Positions 33,089 through 41,099 of a DNA stretch of 45,203 nucleotides are shown in pieces (positions within the stretch are counted from its first letter, which is position 1; each line of letters starts with the position of its first letter). Location of the stretch: positions 1 through 45,203 of the forward strand of contig NZ_JABKAU010000037.1 in NCBI RefSeq assembly GCF_013377885.1. Reading direction: 5' to 3'. The position numbers and the translations under genes are program-made. This stretch comes from Hymenobacter lapidiphilus. Lineage in GTDB: Bacteria; Bacteroidota; Bacteroidia; Cytophagales; Hymenobacteraceae. The notes beneath the pieces are model-generated. The model was not told the DNA's origin, did no database searches, and saw only the letters and a program-made list of their open reading frames with translations.

Positions 33089-34960
33089 TTACTTAGCGGG
33101 TAGCCGGTAGCCCAGGCGCAGGCCCGCCTGCTGCTGGTTGGGGTTACCGAGCAAAAAGAACGTGCTGGCCTGCCAGCGGGGCGTAAACTGCCCCTGCGCC
33201 TCTACGAAGCCCGACCAACGGCTTTGCGTAGGAATGATTTGATAGGTTTTGGCGGTGGCGGCTCCTCCCAGCAGCTGCCAGCGCGTGCCGCCAAAACCCG
33301 TGCCCAGGCCCAGCCGGTGCTGGGGGTTGGCCGGACCGTAACCCAAGTAGTTTAGCTCGGCCAGCGCATACACTGTCTCGCGGCGGCCCAGGCGCAGGGC
33401 AACCTGAACATCTAAGTCGCTCGGCTTATCGCCGAAGCTAATGCGGTGGTAGCCCAGATTTCCGAACATCACACCATAGCCCAGGCCGTACCACCGACGG
33501 TCGAGGCGCATATAAGGGTTGACGGCCAGGATAGTCGTGCTGAATGGGGTGGGAGACGTGGGGCTGTAGCGGCTGGTATCAATGAGCGTCGGCTGATTGG
33601 TGCCGGCGTGGAGGCGGACGCCGTAGGTGGCTTCGGCCTTGTGAACGTCTCCATCGGGGTCCTGGCCGGGGAGCCTGGTAAAAGAGGCATCAAGGGTACC
33701 CGTGACGTAGCGGTGGCGGTAAGCCTGCAGCTGCGAGGCCCCGCCGCAACCCGCGCCGCCGCCGCTGCCGCCGCCGGTGTTTTGCCGCCGCTCAAAGGAG
33801 CCCACGCTCAGGGCTCCGCTGATAGTGCTGTACTGCTGCCGGCCTGGCCGCAGGCTGTCGGGGGCCGGTATCTGGCTGGTGAGCACGAATACGGTGGCGG
33901 CCAGGCCCAGGGGCAGCGCCACGCGGGCGGGTTGGGCGGCGGCATCGGCAGCGCCCAGCAGCAGTGAACCGCCTTCGAGCAGCACCACTGCCAGCAGCAA
34001 TGTTTTAACAACCAGCACTTCGGGCAACACCAGCGCCACCGGCCCCAACCAGGCCGTGGCCACCAGCAGCGCCACCACCGCCAGCAGGTTGCGTACCGGC
34101 TGCTGCACTGGCCCCAGGTCAGGGAAGGCCACGCTGCCCCGCCGCACGCGCCAGGCCCAAAGAGCCAGCACGGCCGGCCCCAGCAGCAGCAGCACCCACT
34201 GCACCTGTTTGAGGGCCACGCCCGCGTGCAGGTGCACGGCGCTGCCCACCTGCTCGCCGGCCGGGTCGCGCCAGAACTCAATCAGGAAGCGGCCCGTGAG
34301 CAGCAGGCCCAGGTGCAGCAGGCGCTGGCTGCCGCCGGGCCAGGTGCGCCGCCGTGTAATCAGAATCACTGCGCCCACGCCCGCGCACAGCATCAGCGAG
34401 TAGAGTTGGGTAGGATGCACGGGCAGCGAGTGGGTGGCCCCGGCCGGTAGCTGACCCTGCACCGCCTGCACCAGGTAGGGCAGCGTGTCGGGCGGATAAG
34501 TGAGGCCCCAGCCGCTGGCCGTGGGTTCGCCGAAGCAGCAGCCCGTGAGTACGCAGCCCACGCACTGCACCACCAGGGCCGCGCACATGGGCAGCGCAAA
34601 CGCATCGAACACGTGCCAGCTAAAGCCGAAGGGCCGCCGGAGCGCCAGCAGCGTAAGGGTGCCCGCCAGCGCCCCGCCCAGCACCGTGCGCGCCTCCGAA
34701 GCGGGCCAGTAGCCAGTGCGTAGCAGCCCGTTCCACTCGGGGCCGGTGAGGGCCAGCAGCTTGGTGCCCAGTATGAAGGCCAGCGTGGTGCAGGCCAGCA
34801 CTACCAGCCAGGGCCGCAGGGCATACCCCCGCCGCCAGCCTTCCCATACCAGCAACGCCAGATTGAGCGCGAAGGCCAGCACGTAGAACAGGAAATAGAA
34901 ATCGGTGGGCGTGGCGGCGGGTACGGCCAGCGTCCAGGTATTGGTAGCGAATAGGAGCAT
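33089..34960 (-). CDS. Lgt-like membrane protein with a C-terminal barrel-like domain
   Basis: A 623-residue protein. Residues 1 to about 270 resemble prolipoprotein diacylglyceryl transferase: LTGCCFGEPTASGWG, SLPVHPTQLYSLML and GRFLIEFWRDP match Lgt landmarks (GGCF.., R.HPTQLYE, R..EF.R). The His-Gly-Gly motif of true Lgt is LGGALAG here. More membrane helices follow to about 370. From about 385, a Gly-rich stretch (GGGSGGGAGCGG) leads to some 200 residues of alternating strands with aromatic ends (WYGLGYGVMFGNLGY, RWQASTFFLLGN, AGLRLGYRL) that look like an outer-membrane or strand-rich domain. Lgt activity is doubtful; a paralogue with another role is more likely. Confidence 0.7.
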   Translation of the reverse strand: MLLFATNTWTLAVPAATPTDFYFLFYVLAFALNLALLVWEGWRRGYALRPWLVVLACTTLAFILGTKLLALTGPEWNGLLRTGYWPASEARTVLGGALAGTLTLLALRRPFGFSWHVFDAFALPMCAALVVQCVGCVLTGCCFGEPTASGWGLTYPPDTLPYLVQAVQGQLPAGATHSLPVHPTQLYSLMLCAGVGAVILITRRRTWPGGSQRLLHLGLLLTGRFLIEFWRDPAGEQVGSAVHLHAGVALKQVQWVLLLLGPAVLALWAWRVRRGSVAFPDLGPVQQPVRNLLAVVALLVATAWLGPVALVLPEVLVVKTLLLAVVLLEGGSLLLGAADAAAQPARVALPLGLAATVFVLTSQIPAPDSLRPGRQQYSTISGALSVGSFERRQNTGGGSGGGAGCGGASQLQAYRHRYVTGTLDASFTRLPGQDPDGDVHKAEATYGVRLHAGTNQPTLIDTSRYSPTSPTPFSTTILAVNPYMRLDRRWYGLGYGVMFGNLGYHRISFGDKPSDLDVQVALRLGRRETVYALAELNYLGYGPANPQHRLGLGTGFGGTRWQLLGGAATAKTYQIIPTQSRWSGFVEAQGQFTPRWQASTFFLLGNPNQQQAGLRLGYRLPAK

Positions 34961-35358
34961 GGGCTGTAGTAGTAAAATGGGGGGAGCAGTTAACTTCCAC
35001 TAACGAGCGAGGCAAACCGCGAAAGTCTCGAATAGAGAGGCCGCCGCTCGACCCGGTAACAGGAATTCGGCGGCGGCCTTATATATGCATAGGAATCGGA
35101 AGGGTAAGGGCAGACCAAGCGGCCCGGCACCGCAAATAGGGGGATGAATAATGGGTGGAAGATACCTTCATCTATTCTTCATCCGCCAACCAAAACTCGG
35201 TCTGTTCAGACTTTATACCACCTCGTTATAATTAAAAAATCGCCCTTGCCGGGCATAGCAGGTGCGAAATTCAGGTACTTTTGAATACCGTTCCGGTAGC
35301 GCGTGTTTTTTGGGTTTTCCGGTAAAAAGTTGCCGGCGCCGGAGCGGCCACGGTCGGG
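34961..35358. other. Intergenic region with hairpins, no gene seen
   Basis: A 398-bp gap. AGGCCGCCGC at 35038-35047 pairs with GCGGCGGCCT at 35070-35079. A second imperfect inverted repeat lies at about 35141-35183 (GATGAATA..TATTCTTCATC). TACTTTTG at 35276-35283 on the plus strand matches the -7 consensus exactly but has no gene after it; a small RNA cannot be excluded. Confidence 0.5.
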
Positions 35359-36858
35359 TTAGGCGGTTGGGGCGGGTACCGGGCGGGCGGGCGGGAGCTG
35401 TGGCCGCGACCCGCCGTAGTGCACGATGTTCTCAATCATGCCCTTGAAGATGACGGAGTGGAAGGGCACCATGGCGTACCAGTAGAGTCGGCCGGCGAGG
35501 CCGTGGGGGCGGAAGGCAGCTAATTGTTCCAGGGTGTGCGTGCCATCGTCGTTGGGCAGGATGCGGAACTGCAGCCAGGCTTCGCCGGGGAGCTTCATTT
35601 CGGCGTAGAGCAGCAGGCGGCCGTTGGCGCGGTCGGCCACCAGCACGCGCCAGAAATCGAGCGGGTCGCCGGCGCGCAGGTCGGTGGGCGAGCGGCGGCC
35701 CCGGCGTAGGCCCACGCCGCCGGCCAGCTTATCGAGCAGGCCCCGGATGCGCCAGAGCCAGTCTACCTTATACCAGCCCCGCTCGCCGCCGATGCTCCAC
35801 ACGTTCTGGATTACCTGCTGGGGCGGGCGCGTAAAGCACACTGTCTGTCGGTCGCGAAACAGGCCGAACTGGGGCATCTGGATATGGTCCATGAACTGTT
35901 TTCCCATTACGCCGCTGCTTATCGCGTCGCTCCAGCTACTCACCACCTCGTTCTGCTCGATGCGCTGGAAAGCCAGCCGCACGGCCGCGTCGTAGCTCAT
36001 GCACGTGTGTGGCACCACGGCGTCGATGCTGCGGGCGGGGTCGGCCACGGTGTCGTTGCGCAGGCTTTCGACCAGGCTCTGGGCCAGCGAGAACGTGGTG
36101 CTGGTTACCAGATACAGCCACCACGACGAGAGCCGGGGTGTGAGTACGGGCACCGTAACGATGTAGCGTTGCAGCCCGCGCGCCCGGGCCAGCCCCAGCA
36201 GCATCTGGCGGTACGTGAGCACGTCGGGGCCACCGATATCGAACGAGCGGCCGAGGCAGGCGGGGTTATCGAGCACCTGCATCAGGTAAAACATCACGTC
36301 GCGGATGCCGATAGGCTGGCAGCGCGAGTTGAGCCAGCGGGGCGTGACCATCACGGGCAGCTTCTCGACCAAATCCCGGATAATCTCGAAGGAAGCCGAG
36401 CCCGAACCGATAATAATGCTGGCCCGCAGTACGGTCAGCTGGGCTGTTTGAACCTTGCTAAGCACCTTTTCTACGGCTTTGCGGGAGCGTAGATGCACGC
36501 TCAGCGCCCGGTCGTTGGCGATGCCCGACAGGTAGATGACCTGCCGGCAGCCGGTGCGGCTGAGGTAGTGGGCAAAGTGCCGGGCCGACTGCTGTTCCAG
36601 CCGGAAAAAATCCTTGTCGTGCCCGCTCATCGAGTGTACCAGGTAGTAAGTCACATCGATATCGAGGGGCAAATCGGCCAGCGAATCGGGCCGCAACAGG
36701 TCGCCCTCAGCCACGGTGATGCCAGCACGCAGCCGCTCGGGAAACTCGAAGCGGCGGGCGTCGCGCACGAGGCAGGTAACGTGGTGCCCTGCCTCGACGA
36801 GCGTTGGCAGCAGGCGTTGGCCAATGTAGCCGGTGGCCCCGGTGAGGAGAATGTGCAT
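35359..36858 (-). CDS. SDR family NAD(P)-binding protein with DUF2867
   Basis: A 499-residue two-domain protein. The N-terminal Rossmann fold begins MHILLTGATGYIGQRL with the TGxxGxxG dinucleotide motif, then a D in EGDLLRP and the YLSGIANDR stretch of NmrA/atypical SDRs. After about residue 310, the DUF2867 part follows: MDHIQMPQFGLFRD, VWSIGGERGWYKVDWLWRIR, RAGDPLDFWRVL and the closing VPFHSVIFKGMIENIV. DUF2867 fusions of this kind occur widely; substrates are unknown. I start at ATG 36858, where the Rossmann fold begins; the longer frame upstream is repeat-derived. Confidence 0.85.
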   Translation of the reverse strand: MHILLTGATGYIGQRLLPTLVEAGHHVTCLVRDARRFEFPERLRAGITVAEGDLLRPDSLADLPLDIDVTYYLVHSMSGHDKDFFRLEQQSARHFAHYLSRTGCRQVIYLSGIANDRALSVHLRSRKAVEKVLSKVQTAQLTVLRASIIIGSGSASFEIIRDLVEKLPVMVTPRWLNSRCQPIGIRDVMFYLMQVLDNPACLGRSFDIGGPDVLTYRQMLLGLARARGLQRYIVTVPVLTPRLSSWWLYLVTSTTFSLAQSLVESLRNDTVADPARSIDAVVPHTCMSYDAAVRLAFQRIEQNEVVSSWSDAISSGVMGKQFMDHIQMPQFGLFRDRQTVCFTRPPQQVIQNVWSIGGERGWYKVDWLWRIRGLLDKLAGGVGLRRGRRSPTDLRAGDPLDFWRVLVADRANGRLLLYAEMKLPGEAWLQFRILPNDDGTHTLEQLAAFRPHGLAGRLYWYAMVPFHSVIFKGMIENIVHYGGSRPQLPPARPVPAPTA

Positions 36859-36996
36859 GGAGTTGGAGCTGTTGGCTGAGAGCTTATAGCTGTTAGCTTT
36901 CGGGCTGACAACCGAGGCTGGAGCCAAGCGCCAGGACCTCAGTTGTTCAACTGCTTATACAGGTGAGAGGTTATAGGTAGGACGTGAGAGAATAAA

Positions 36997-37118
36997 ACTG
37001 TCATTCTGAGCGAAGGCGCAGCCGCAGCCGAAGAATCTCTACCGAATTGTATAATCGTCGTTACAACGACGTGGTAGAGATTCTTCGGCTGCGGCTGCGT
37101 CTTCGCTCAGAATGACGT
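36997..37118. repeat. R1-related palindrome, divergent subtype
   Basis: Arms GTCATTCTGAGCGAAGNCGCAGCCGCAGCCGAAGAATCTCTACC-like (36997-37043 and complement) around about 25 bases. It shares GTCATnCTGAGC and GAAnnATCTCTACC with R1 but has its own middle section. Confidence 0.85.
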
Positions 37119-37144
37119 TCTGTTTAGTCTGGTTCCCGTACCGT

Positions 37145-37191
37145 TTCTCACTTCTCACTTCTCACTTCTCACTTCTCACTTCTCACTTCTC
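37145..37191. repeat. Heptamer tandem repeat TTCTCAC x 6.7
   Basis: Seven consecutive TTCTCAC units, the last cut short, immediately before the stop codon of the sce7726 gene on the other strand. Two units also occur at about 5848. Unit number could vary by slippage. Confidence 0.9.
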
Positions 37192-37194
37192 ATG

Positions 37195-37797
37195 CTACTT
37201 GTGCTTCGGACGCCGCCTGCGCCTGCTGGCCACCCGGTCGCGCTCGGCTTTGCGCTCGGCCCGCAGTAGCAGGCGTTCTTCGTAGCGGCTCAGCAGCTGG
37301 CGGCGCACAAAGTGGGCGAGGTCGGAGAGCGAAACCAAGCGAGTGGTGCGCAGGAAGCTTAGGATGTCGCGGCGGCGCAGCACGCTAACGCCCGGCAGGC
37401 CCTGGGCCAGCAGAAACTGTTTGATTTCCGACACCCGCAGCAACCCAGCCACGGCAGGCCGCTCGACGGTGGCATTGTACTCGGCCGGACGATGAACCTG
37501 CAAACCGGCCGGCGAAGCAACCAGTATGCCCACCCACTCGGGCAGCAGGGGCAGCAGCTTGGCCAAGTGCTTTTCGGTGACGACGAACGTGACGAAATCG
37601 TAGGCCCGGCCGTAGCAGGGCAGCTGCCGGGGCACGCGCTGCAGCGTGTCGGCGTCGCCCTTCAGCTCGTAGCCGTGCATGAACTGCTCGGTAATGTGCA
37701 CAACGTCGGCGCGGGTGGTGCCAGTGGGCAGCTCGTCAATAAAAACCCCGCCCGTCAGCAGCGGGTACAGCAAGGGGCGGATGTCCGCGTCGTTCAT
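37195..37797 (-). CDS. sce7726 family protein
   Basis: A 200-residue protein with the pattern of the sce7726 family: MNDADIRPLLYPLL, then RADVVHITEQFMHGYELKGDADTL (Glu-Lys-Asp arrangement of a nuclease-like core), RLPCYGRAYDFVTFVV and HLAKLLPLLPEWVGILV. The D..E-x-K spacing in ADVV..YELKGDADT fits the PD-(D/E)XK fold, which is inference. The C-terminal 30 residues are very basic (RAERKAERDRVASRRRRRPK), suiting nucleic-acid contact. The 76-residue gene lies 81 bp upstream in the same direction. Confidence 0.8.
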   Translation of the reverse strand: MNDADIRPLLYPLLTGGVFIDELPTGTTRADVVHITEQFMHGYELKGDADTLQRVPRQLPCYGRAYDFVTFVVTEKHLAKLLPLLPEWVGILVASPAGLQVHRPAEYNATVERPAVAGLLRVSEIKQFLLAQGLPGVSVLRRRDILSFLRTTRLVSLSDLAHFVRRQLLSRYEERLLLRAERKAERDRVASRRRRRPKHK

Positions 37798-37878
37798 TCT
37801 GCTAGCTGTTAGCTGCCAGCCATTAGCTGTTAGCTGACGTTCAACATCGGCTTGCGGCTTAAAGCTTGCAGCTCAAAA

Positions 37879-38109
37879 CTAAATTACGCGTACCCGGTCG
37901 CGGTGAGTATCGTCGCACAGAATTTCGAGGCCCTTGTAGGCCAGGGGGCGGCCGGTGTTGTGGGTGAGGCCGTCGTTTTCGTATAGGTGGGCTACGTCGA
38001 GCACTAGTTGGGTGTATTTCCGCTCGCCCAGCTCGATGGCCACCGGCCGGCCAAGTCCGGCATCGAAGGTGGCCAGGGCCTGGTCAATTTCTTCCAGAAT
38101 CTTACTCAT
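37879..38109 (-). CDS. Small hypothetical protein, 76 residues
   Basis: Starts at ATG 38109 with MSKILEEIDQALATFDAGLG. The first 20 residues look helical; the rest (AIELGERKYTQLVLDVAHLY, GLEILCDDTHRDRVRVI) looks strand/helix mixed. No family recognised. It precedes the sce7726 gene on the same strand and could be its partner, though the 81-bp gap carries repeat sequence. Confidence 0.6.
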   Translation of the reverse strand: MSKILEEIDQALATFDAGLGRPVAIELGERKYTQLVLDVAHLYENDGLTHNTGRPLAYKGLEILCDDTHRDRVRVI

Positions 38110-38193
38110 AGCTCAGAAGGACGGGTACGAGGAGGAAATATAGAAAGATGCGCGCAGTTATACCGCGCCACCAGCCTACAACTGCCACAAAAA

Positions 38194-38231
38194 ACGGCCC
38201 CACCCACTCCGACAGGAGTAGGTGGGGCCGT
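38194..38231 (-). terminator. Terminator of the PfpI-like gene
   Basis: Stem ACGGCCCCACC-CACTCC against its partner with a GACA loop, 23 bp past the stop at 38254 and followed by TTTTTTG on the minus strand. Confidence 0.88.
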
Positions 38232-38253
38232 AAACGGTTGCAAAGGCCGCCGC

Positions 38254-38934
38254 TTATTTCTTGAGTAGCTGAAGCAGGGCTTCGGCGGCCGGCTCCGAGG
38301 AAGCCGGATTCTGGCCCGTGATGAGGTTGCCGGCCTGGGTTACGTAAGGGGCCCAGTCGGCGCCTTTCGAGTAGTTACCGCCGTTTTCCTTCAGCATGTC
38401 TTCCACCAGGAAAGGCACTATGTTGGTCAACTGCACAGCCTCTTCTTCCGAGTTCGTGAAGCCGGCCACCGATTTGCCTTTCACCAGCGGCTCGCCATTG
38501 GCGGCTTTGGTGTGGCGCAGCACGCCGGGGGCGTGGCATACAGCCGCTACGGGCTTACCGGCGGCATGCATGGTTTCAATCAGCTCGATGGACTTTTTGT
38601 CCTCGGCCAAATCCCAGAGGGGGCCGTGGCCGCCGGGGTAGAACACGGCATCGTAATCAGCGCCCGAAACCGAGTCGAGCTTCACGGTCGAAGCCAGGAC
38701 TTTCTGGGCCTCGTCGTCGGCCTTGAAGCGCTTGGTAGCGTCGGTCTGGGCATCGGCGGTGTCGCTTTTAGGGTCGAGGGGCGGCTGGCCGCCTTTGGGC
38801 GAGGCCACGGTCAGCGTTGCGCCGGCATCTTTGAATACGTAGTAAGGGGCCGCAAATTCTTCGAGCCAGAAACCGGTTTTTTCGCCGGTATTGCCCAGTT
38901 GGTCATGCGAGGTGAGCACCATCAGAATTTTCAT
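38254..38934 (-). CDS. DJ-1/PfpI family (type 1 glutamine amidotransferase-like) protein
   Basis: A 226-residue Hsp31-like member of the DJ-1/PfpI superfamily. It begins MKILMVLTSHDQLGNTGEKTG, E25/E26 lies in FWLEEFAAPYYVF, and the nucleophile elbow is AAVCHAPGVL with C133 and H134. FYPGGHGPLWDL is the usual oxyanion region. Members remove methylglyoxal (glutathione-free glyoxalase III) or act as holdases. It leads a co-directional stress-gene run with its ABM, oxidoreductase and Ohr neighbours. Confidence 0.9.
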   Translation of the reverse strand: MKILMVLTSHDQLGNTGEKTGFWLEEFAAPYYVFKDAGATLTVASPKGGQPPLDPKSDTADAQTDATKRFKADDEAQKVLASTVKLDSVSGADYDAVFYPGGHGPLWDLAEDKKSIELIETMHAAGKPVAAVCHAPGVLRHTKAANGEPLVKGKSVAGFTNSEEEAVQLTNIVPFLVEDMLKENGGNYSKGADWAPYVTQAGNLITGQNPASSEPAAEALLQLLKK

Positions 38935-38978
38935 GAGAATCGTTTTTAGGGTAAGGAAAAAGAACGGTAAACGTATTA

Positions 38979-39296
38979 CTACAGCGTAGCGGCCAGGCCG
39001 TAGCGCGAAACCTTGCGCTCGGCCAGCACGGGCACAATCTGGCCTACTACAATCTGCTGGAAATGTTCGGAGTCGATGTGCGCCTGCAACGCGGCTTCAT
39101 CTGCGTACTGCTCATACATGAACAAGTGGGTGGCATCGGTGGGGTCGACGTGCACGGTGTACACGAGGTTGCCCGGCTCCAGGCGGCGCACGGCGGCGGC
39201 TGCCTGCTGCATCAGGCGCAGTACCTCGGCCTCGTGGCCGGGCTGCACGCGCCACTCGGCGGCCACGCAGATAATGGTTGAGGGGGATGCGGACAT
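38979..39296 (-). CDS. ABM-domain quinol monooxygenase-like protein
   Basis: A 105-residue ferredoxin-like alpha-beta barrel monomer of the antibiotic biosynthesis monooxygenase family: IICVAAEWRVQPGHEAEVL, RRLEPGNLVYTVHVDP, FMYEQYADEAALQAHIDSEHF. Relatives such as YgiN act on quinols, others on unknown ligands. It lies 44 bp upstream of the PfpI-like gene and 81 bp downstream of the oxidoreductase, so the three are probably one unit. Confidence 0.88.
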   Translation of the reverse strand: MSASPSTIICVAAEWRVQPGHEAEVLRLMQQAAAAVRRLEPGNLVYTVHVDPTDATHLFMYEQYADEAALQAHIDSEHFQQIVVGQIVPVLAERKVSRYGLAATL

Positions 39297-39377
39297 GGTA
39301 GCTGGAAAAGAAGGCGAGGAGAACGGTCGTCGGGGCTATTGCAGCCGACCCGAAGGCCACGTAGGGGCGGGGCTTGG

Positions 39378-40373
39378 TTAGGCTACCTTCACTACGGCCT
39401 TGCCGGTGTTGTCGCCCTGGAAGAGGCCCAGGAAAGCGGCCGGAATCTGGTCGAAGCCCTCAGTAACGGTTTCCTCGAACTGCAGCTTGCCCTGGCTGTA
39501 CCACTCGCCGAGCTGCTTTACGCCCTCGGGCCAGCGGCTGATGTAGTCGCTCACGATGAAGCCCTGGAGCTTGGTGCTGGTTTTAAGCAGCTTGCTTTCG
39601 GGCCGCGGACCCATGGGCACTTCGGTGGCGTTGTACATCGAAATCTGACCGCAGATGGCAATGCGGGCGTGCTTGTTGAGCAGGTCGTACACGGCATCGG
39701 TAATGGGGCCGCCCACGTTGTCGAAGTAGCAATCCACGCCGTTGGGCGCGGCGGCGGCCAGGGCCGCGGGCACGTCGGCGGTTTTGTAGTTGATGGCTTC
39801 ATCGAAGCCCAGCTCTTTCAGATACGCCACTTTCTCGTTGGTGCCGGCCGTGCCAATCACGCGGGCGCCTTTTATTTTGGCTAGCTGGCCCACCACCATG
39901 CCTACTGCGCCGGCCGCGCCCGACACCACCACCGTTTCGCCTTCCTTAGGGTCGCAGATATCGAGCAGCCCGAAGTAGGCCGTCAGGCCCGTCATACCCA
40001 GCAGGCCGAGGTAGTAGCTGATGGGGGCCTGGTCGGCGGGTACCTGTTGCAGGCTCCTGGCCGGGGCCACGCTGTATTCCTGCCAGGGCAGGTTACCCAC
40101 CACCAGGCTGCCTACCGGCAGCTGGTCGGCCTGGCTTTCCACCACTTCGGCCACCACGCCCCCGGCAATCGGCTCGCCCACCTCAAATGGCGCCACATAC
40201 GATTTAGCGCTGCTCATCCGGCCCCGCATATAGGGGTCGACGCTTACGTAGCGGGTTTTGAGAAGCACGTCGCCACTGTTAAGAGCGGGCAATTCGCGGG
40301 TTTCAAATTTGAACTGGGCTTCGGTCGGCTCGCCCTGGGGGCGGCTGGCGAGAAGAATGGTGTTGGTTTTCAT
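39378..40373 (-). CDS. NADP-dependent oxidoreductase, MDR family (CurA-like)
   Basis: A 331-residue zinc-free medium-chain reductase. Landmarks are SVDPYMRGRM (37 up to about 54), GMTGLTAYFGL, VVVSGAAGAVGMVVGQLAK (the NADP-binding GAAGAVG) and YFDNVGG. This group (leukotriene B4 dehydrogenase/CurA type) reduces the double bond of alpha,beta-unsaturated aldehydes and ketones. No catalytic zinc ligands are seen. It fits a reactive-carbonyl defence role with the PfpI-like gene. Confidence 0.92.
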   Translation of the reverse strand: MKTNTILLASRPQGEPTEAQFKFETRELPALNSGDVLLKTRYVSVDPYMRGRMSSAKSYVAPFEVGEPIAGGVVAEVVESQADQLPVGSLVVGNLPWQEYSVAPARSLQQVPADQAPISYYLGLLGMTGLTAYFGLLDICDPKEGETVVVSGAAGAVGMVVGQLAKIKGARVIGTAGTNEKVAYLKELGFDEAINYKTADVPAALAAAAPNGVDCYFDNVGGPITDAVYDLLNKHARIAICGQISMYNATEVPMGPRPESKLLKTSTKLQGFIVSDYISRWPEGVKQLGEWYSQGKLQFEETVTEGFDQIPAAFLGLFQGDNTGKAVVKVA

Positions 40374-40405
40374 AGCGGAAGTGGGTTGTAAGTGAGCGGG
40401 GAGTA

Positions 40406-40559
40406 AGAAGCTGTTTAGAAAGTACCCGGAATCAATCAGAACGTCATGCTGAGCGCAGCCGAAGCATCTCTACCGCTTCGTTGCAGTAGTTCAACGAAGC
40501 GGTAGAGATGCTTCGGCTGCGCTCAGCATGACGTTCTTTTGACTTTCTAAACAGCTTCT
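40406..40559. repeat. R1 palindromic element, full length
   Basis: A 154-bp element with ends AGAAGCTGTTTAGAAAGT and its complement, inner GTCATGCTGAGCGCAGCCGA and GAAGCATCTCTACCGCTTCG. It is close to the copy at 16252. It lies between the oxidoreductase and ohr genes. Confidence 0.9.
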
Positions 40560-40567
40560 AAATAAGA

Positions 40568-40613
40568 AAGAGAACGTGCGGCCGGGCATAGCCGGCGCAA
40601 CACGTTCTCTTTG
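40568..40613 (-). terminator. Terminator of ohr
   Basis: AAAGAGAACGTG pairs with CACGTTCTCTTT around 22 bases that hold a second small GCCGG stem. It is 19 bp past the ohr stop. Confidence 0.75.
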
Positions 40614-40631
40614 CAACAGGCTATTGCCCGA

Positions 40632-41072
40632 CTAAGCCGCGTTGGTCGTGGTAGTCAGGTTGACTTCGATGTTGCCTTTGGTGGCGCGCGAATAGGGGCA
40701 GATGCCGTGGGCAGCTTCTACCAGCTGCTCGGCCTGGCCCTGCGAGAAGCCCGGCAGATTTACGTGCAGATCGGCCGAGATGCCGTAACCGCCATCTTCG
40801 GCCTGACCGAAGCCGATGAGCGCTTCCACCGTCACGTCCTGCAGTTTCACGCCGGCCTGGCGGGCGGCTACGCCCAGTGCACCCTCGAAGCAGGCCGCGT
40901 AGCCCGCCGCAAACAGCTGCTCGGGGTTGGTGGCGCCGGCTTTGCCAGGGCCGCCCATTTCCTTGGGTGTGCTCAGCGTCAGGTTCAGCGCGTCGTTGCT
41001 GGTGCTGATGGCACCGTCGCGGCCACCTTTGGCTTTTGCCTGGGCCGTAAATACTTTGTTGGTGAGTTTCAT
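40632..41072 (-). CDS. ohr: Organic hydroperoxide resistance protein Ohr
   Basis: A 146-residue OsmC-fold peroxidase that reduces organic and fatty-acid hydroperoxides. The reactive C61 is in EQLFAAGYAACFEGAL, the resolving C125 is in GICPYSRATKGN, and R18 in GGRDG positions the substrate. Its size and motifs are those of Ohr and not OsmC. It lies 27 bp downstream of ohrR on the same strand, the common arrangement. Confidence 0.95.
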   Translation of the reverse strand: MKLTNKVFTAQAKAKGGRDGAISTSNDALNLTLSTPKEMGGPGKAGATNPEQLFAAGYAACFEGALGVAARQAGVKLQDVTVEALIGFGQAEDGGYGISADLHVNLPGFSQGQAEQLVEAAHGICPYSRATKGNIEVNLTTTTNAA

Positions 41073-41099
41073 AGGGAACGATGAAAAGAAGAAAAAAAG

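Larger units (their letters stand above)
36859..37194. other. Repeat-filled intergenic region
   Basis: A 336-bp gap with no gene. It holds AGCTGTTAGC-like repeats just upstream of the SDR gene (36870-36905), an R1-related palindrome (36997-37118) and a heptamer tandem array (37145-37191). Confidence 0.7.

Noticed and set aside
37145..37191. CRISPR array
   Set aside because: The units are contiguous 7-mers without spacers; no cas genes. The R1 to R4 palindromes are likewise too varied and too far apart.
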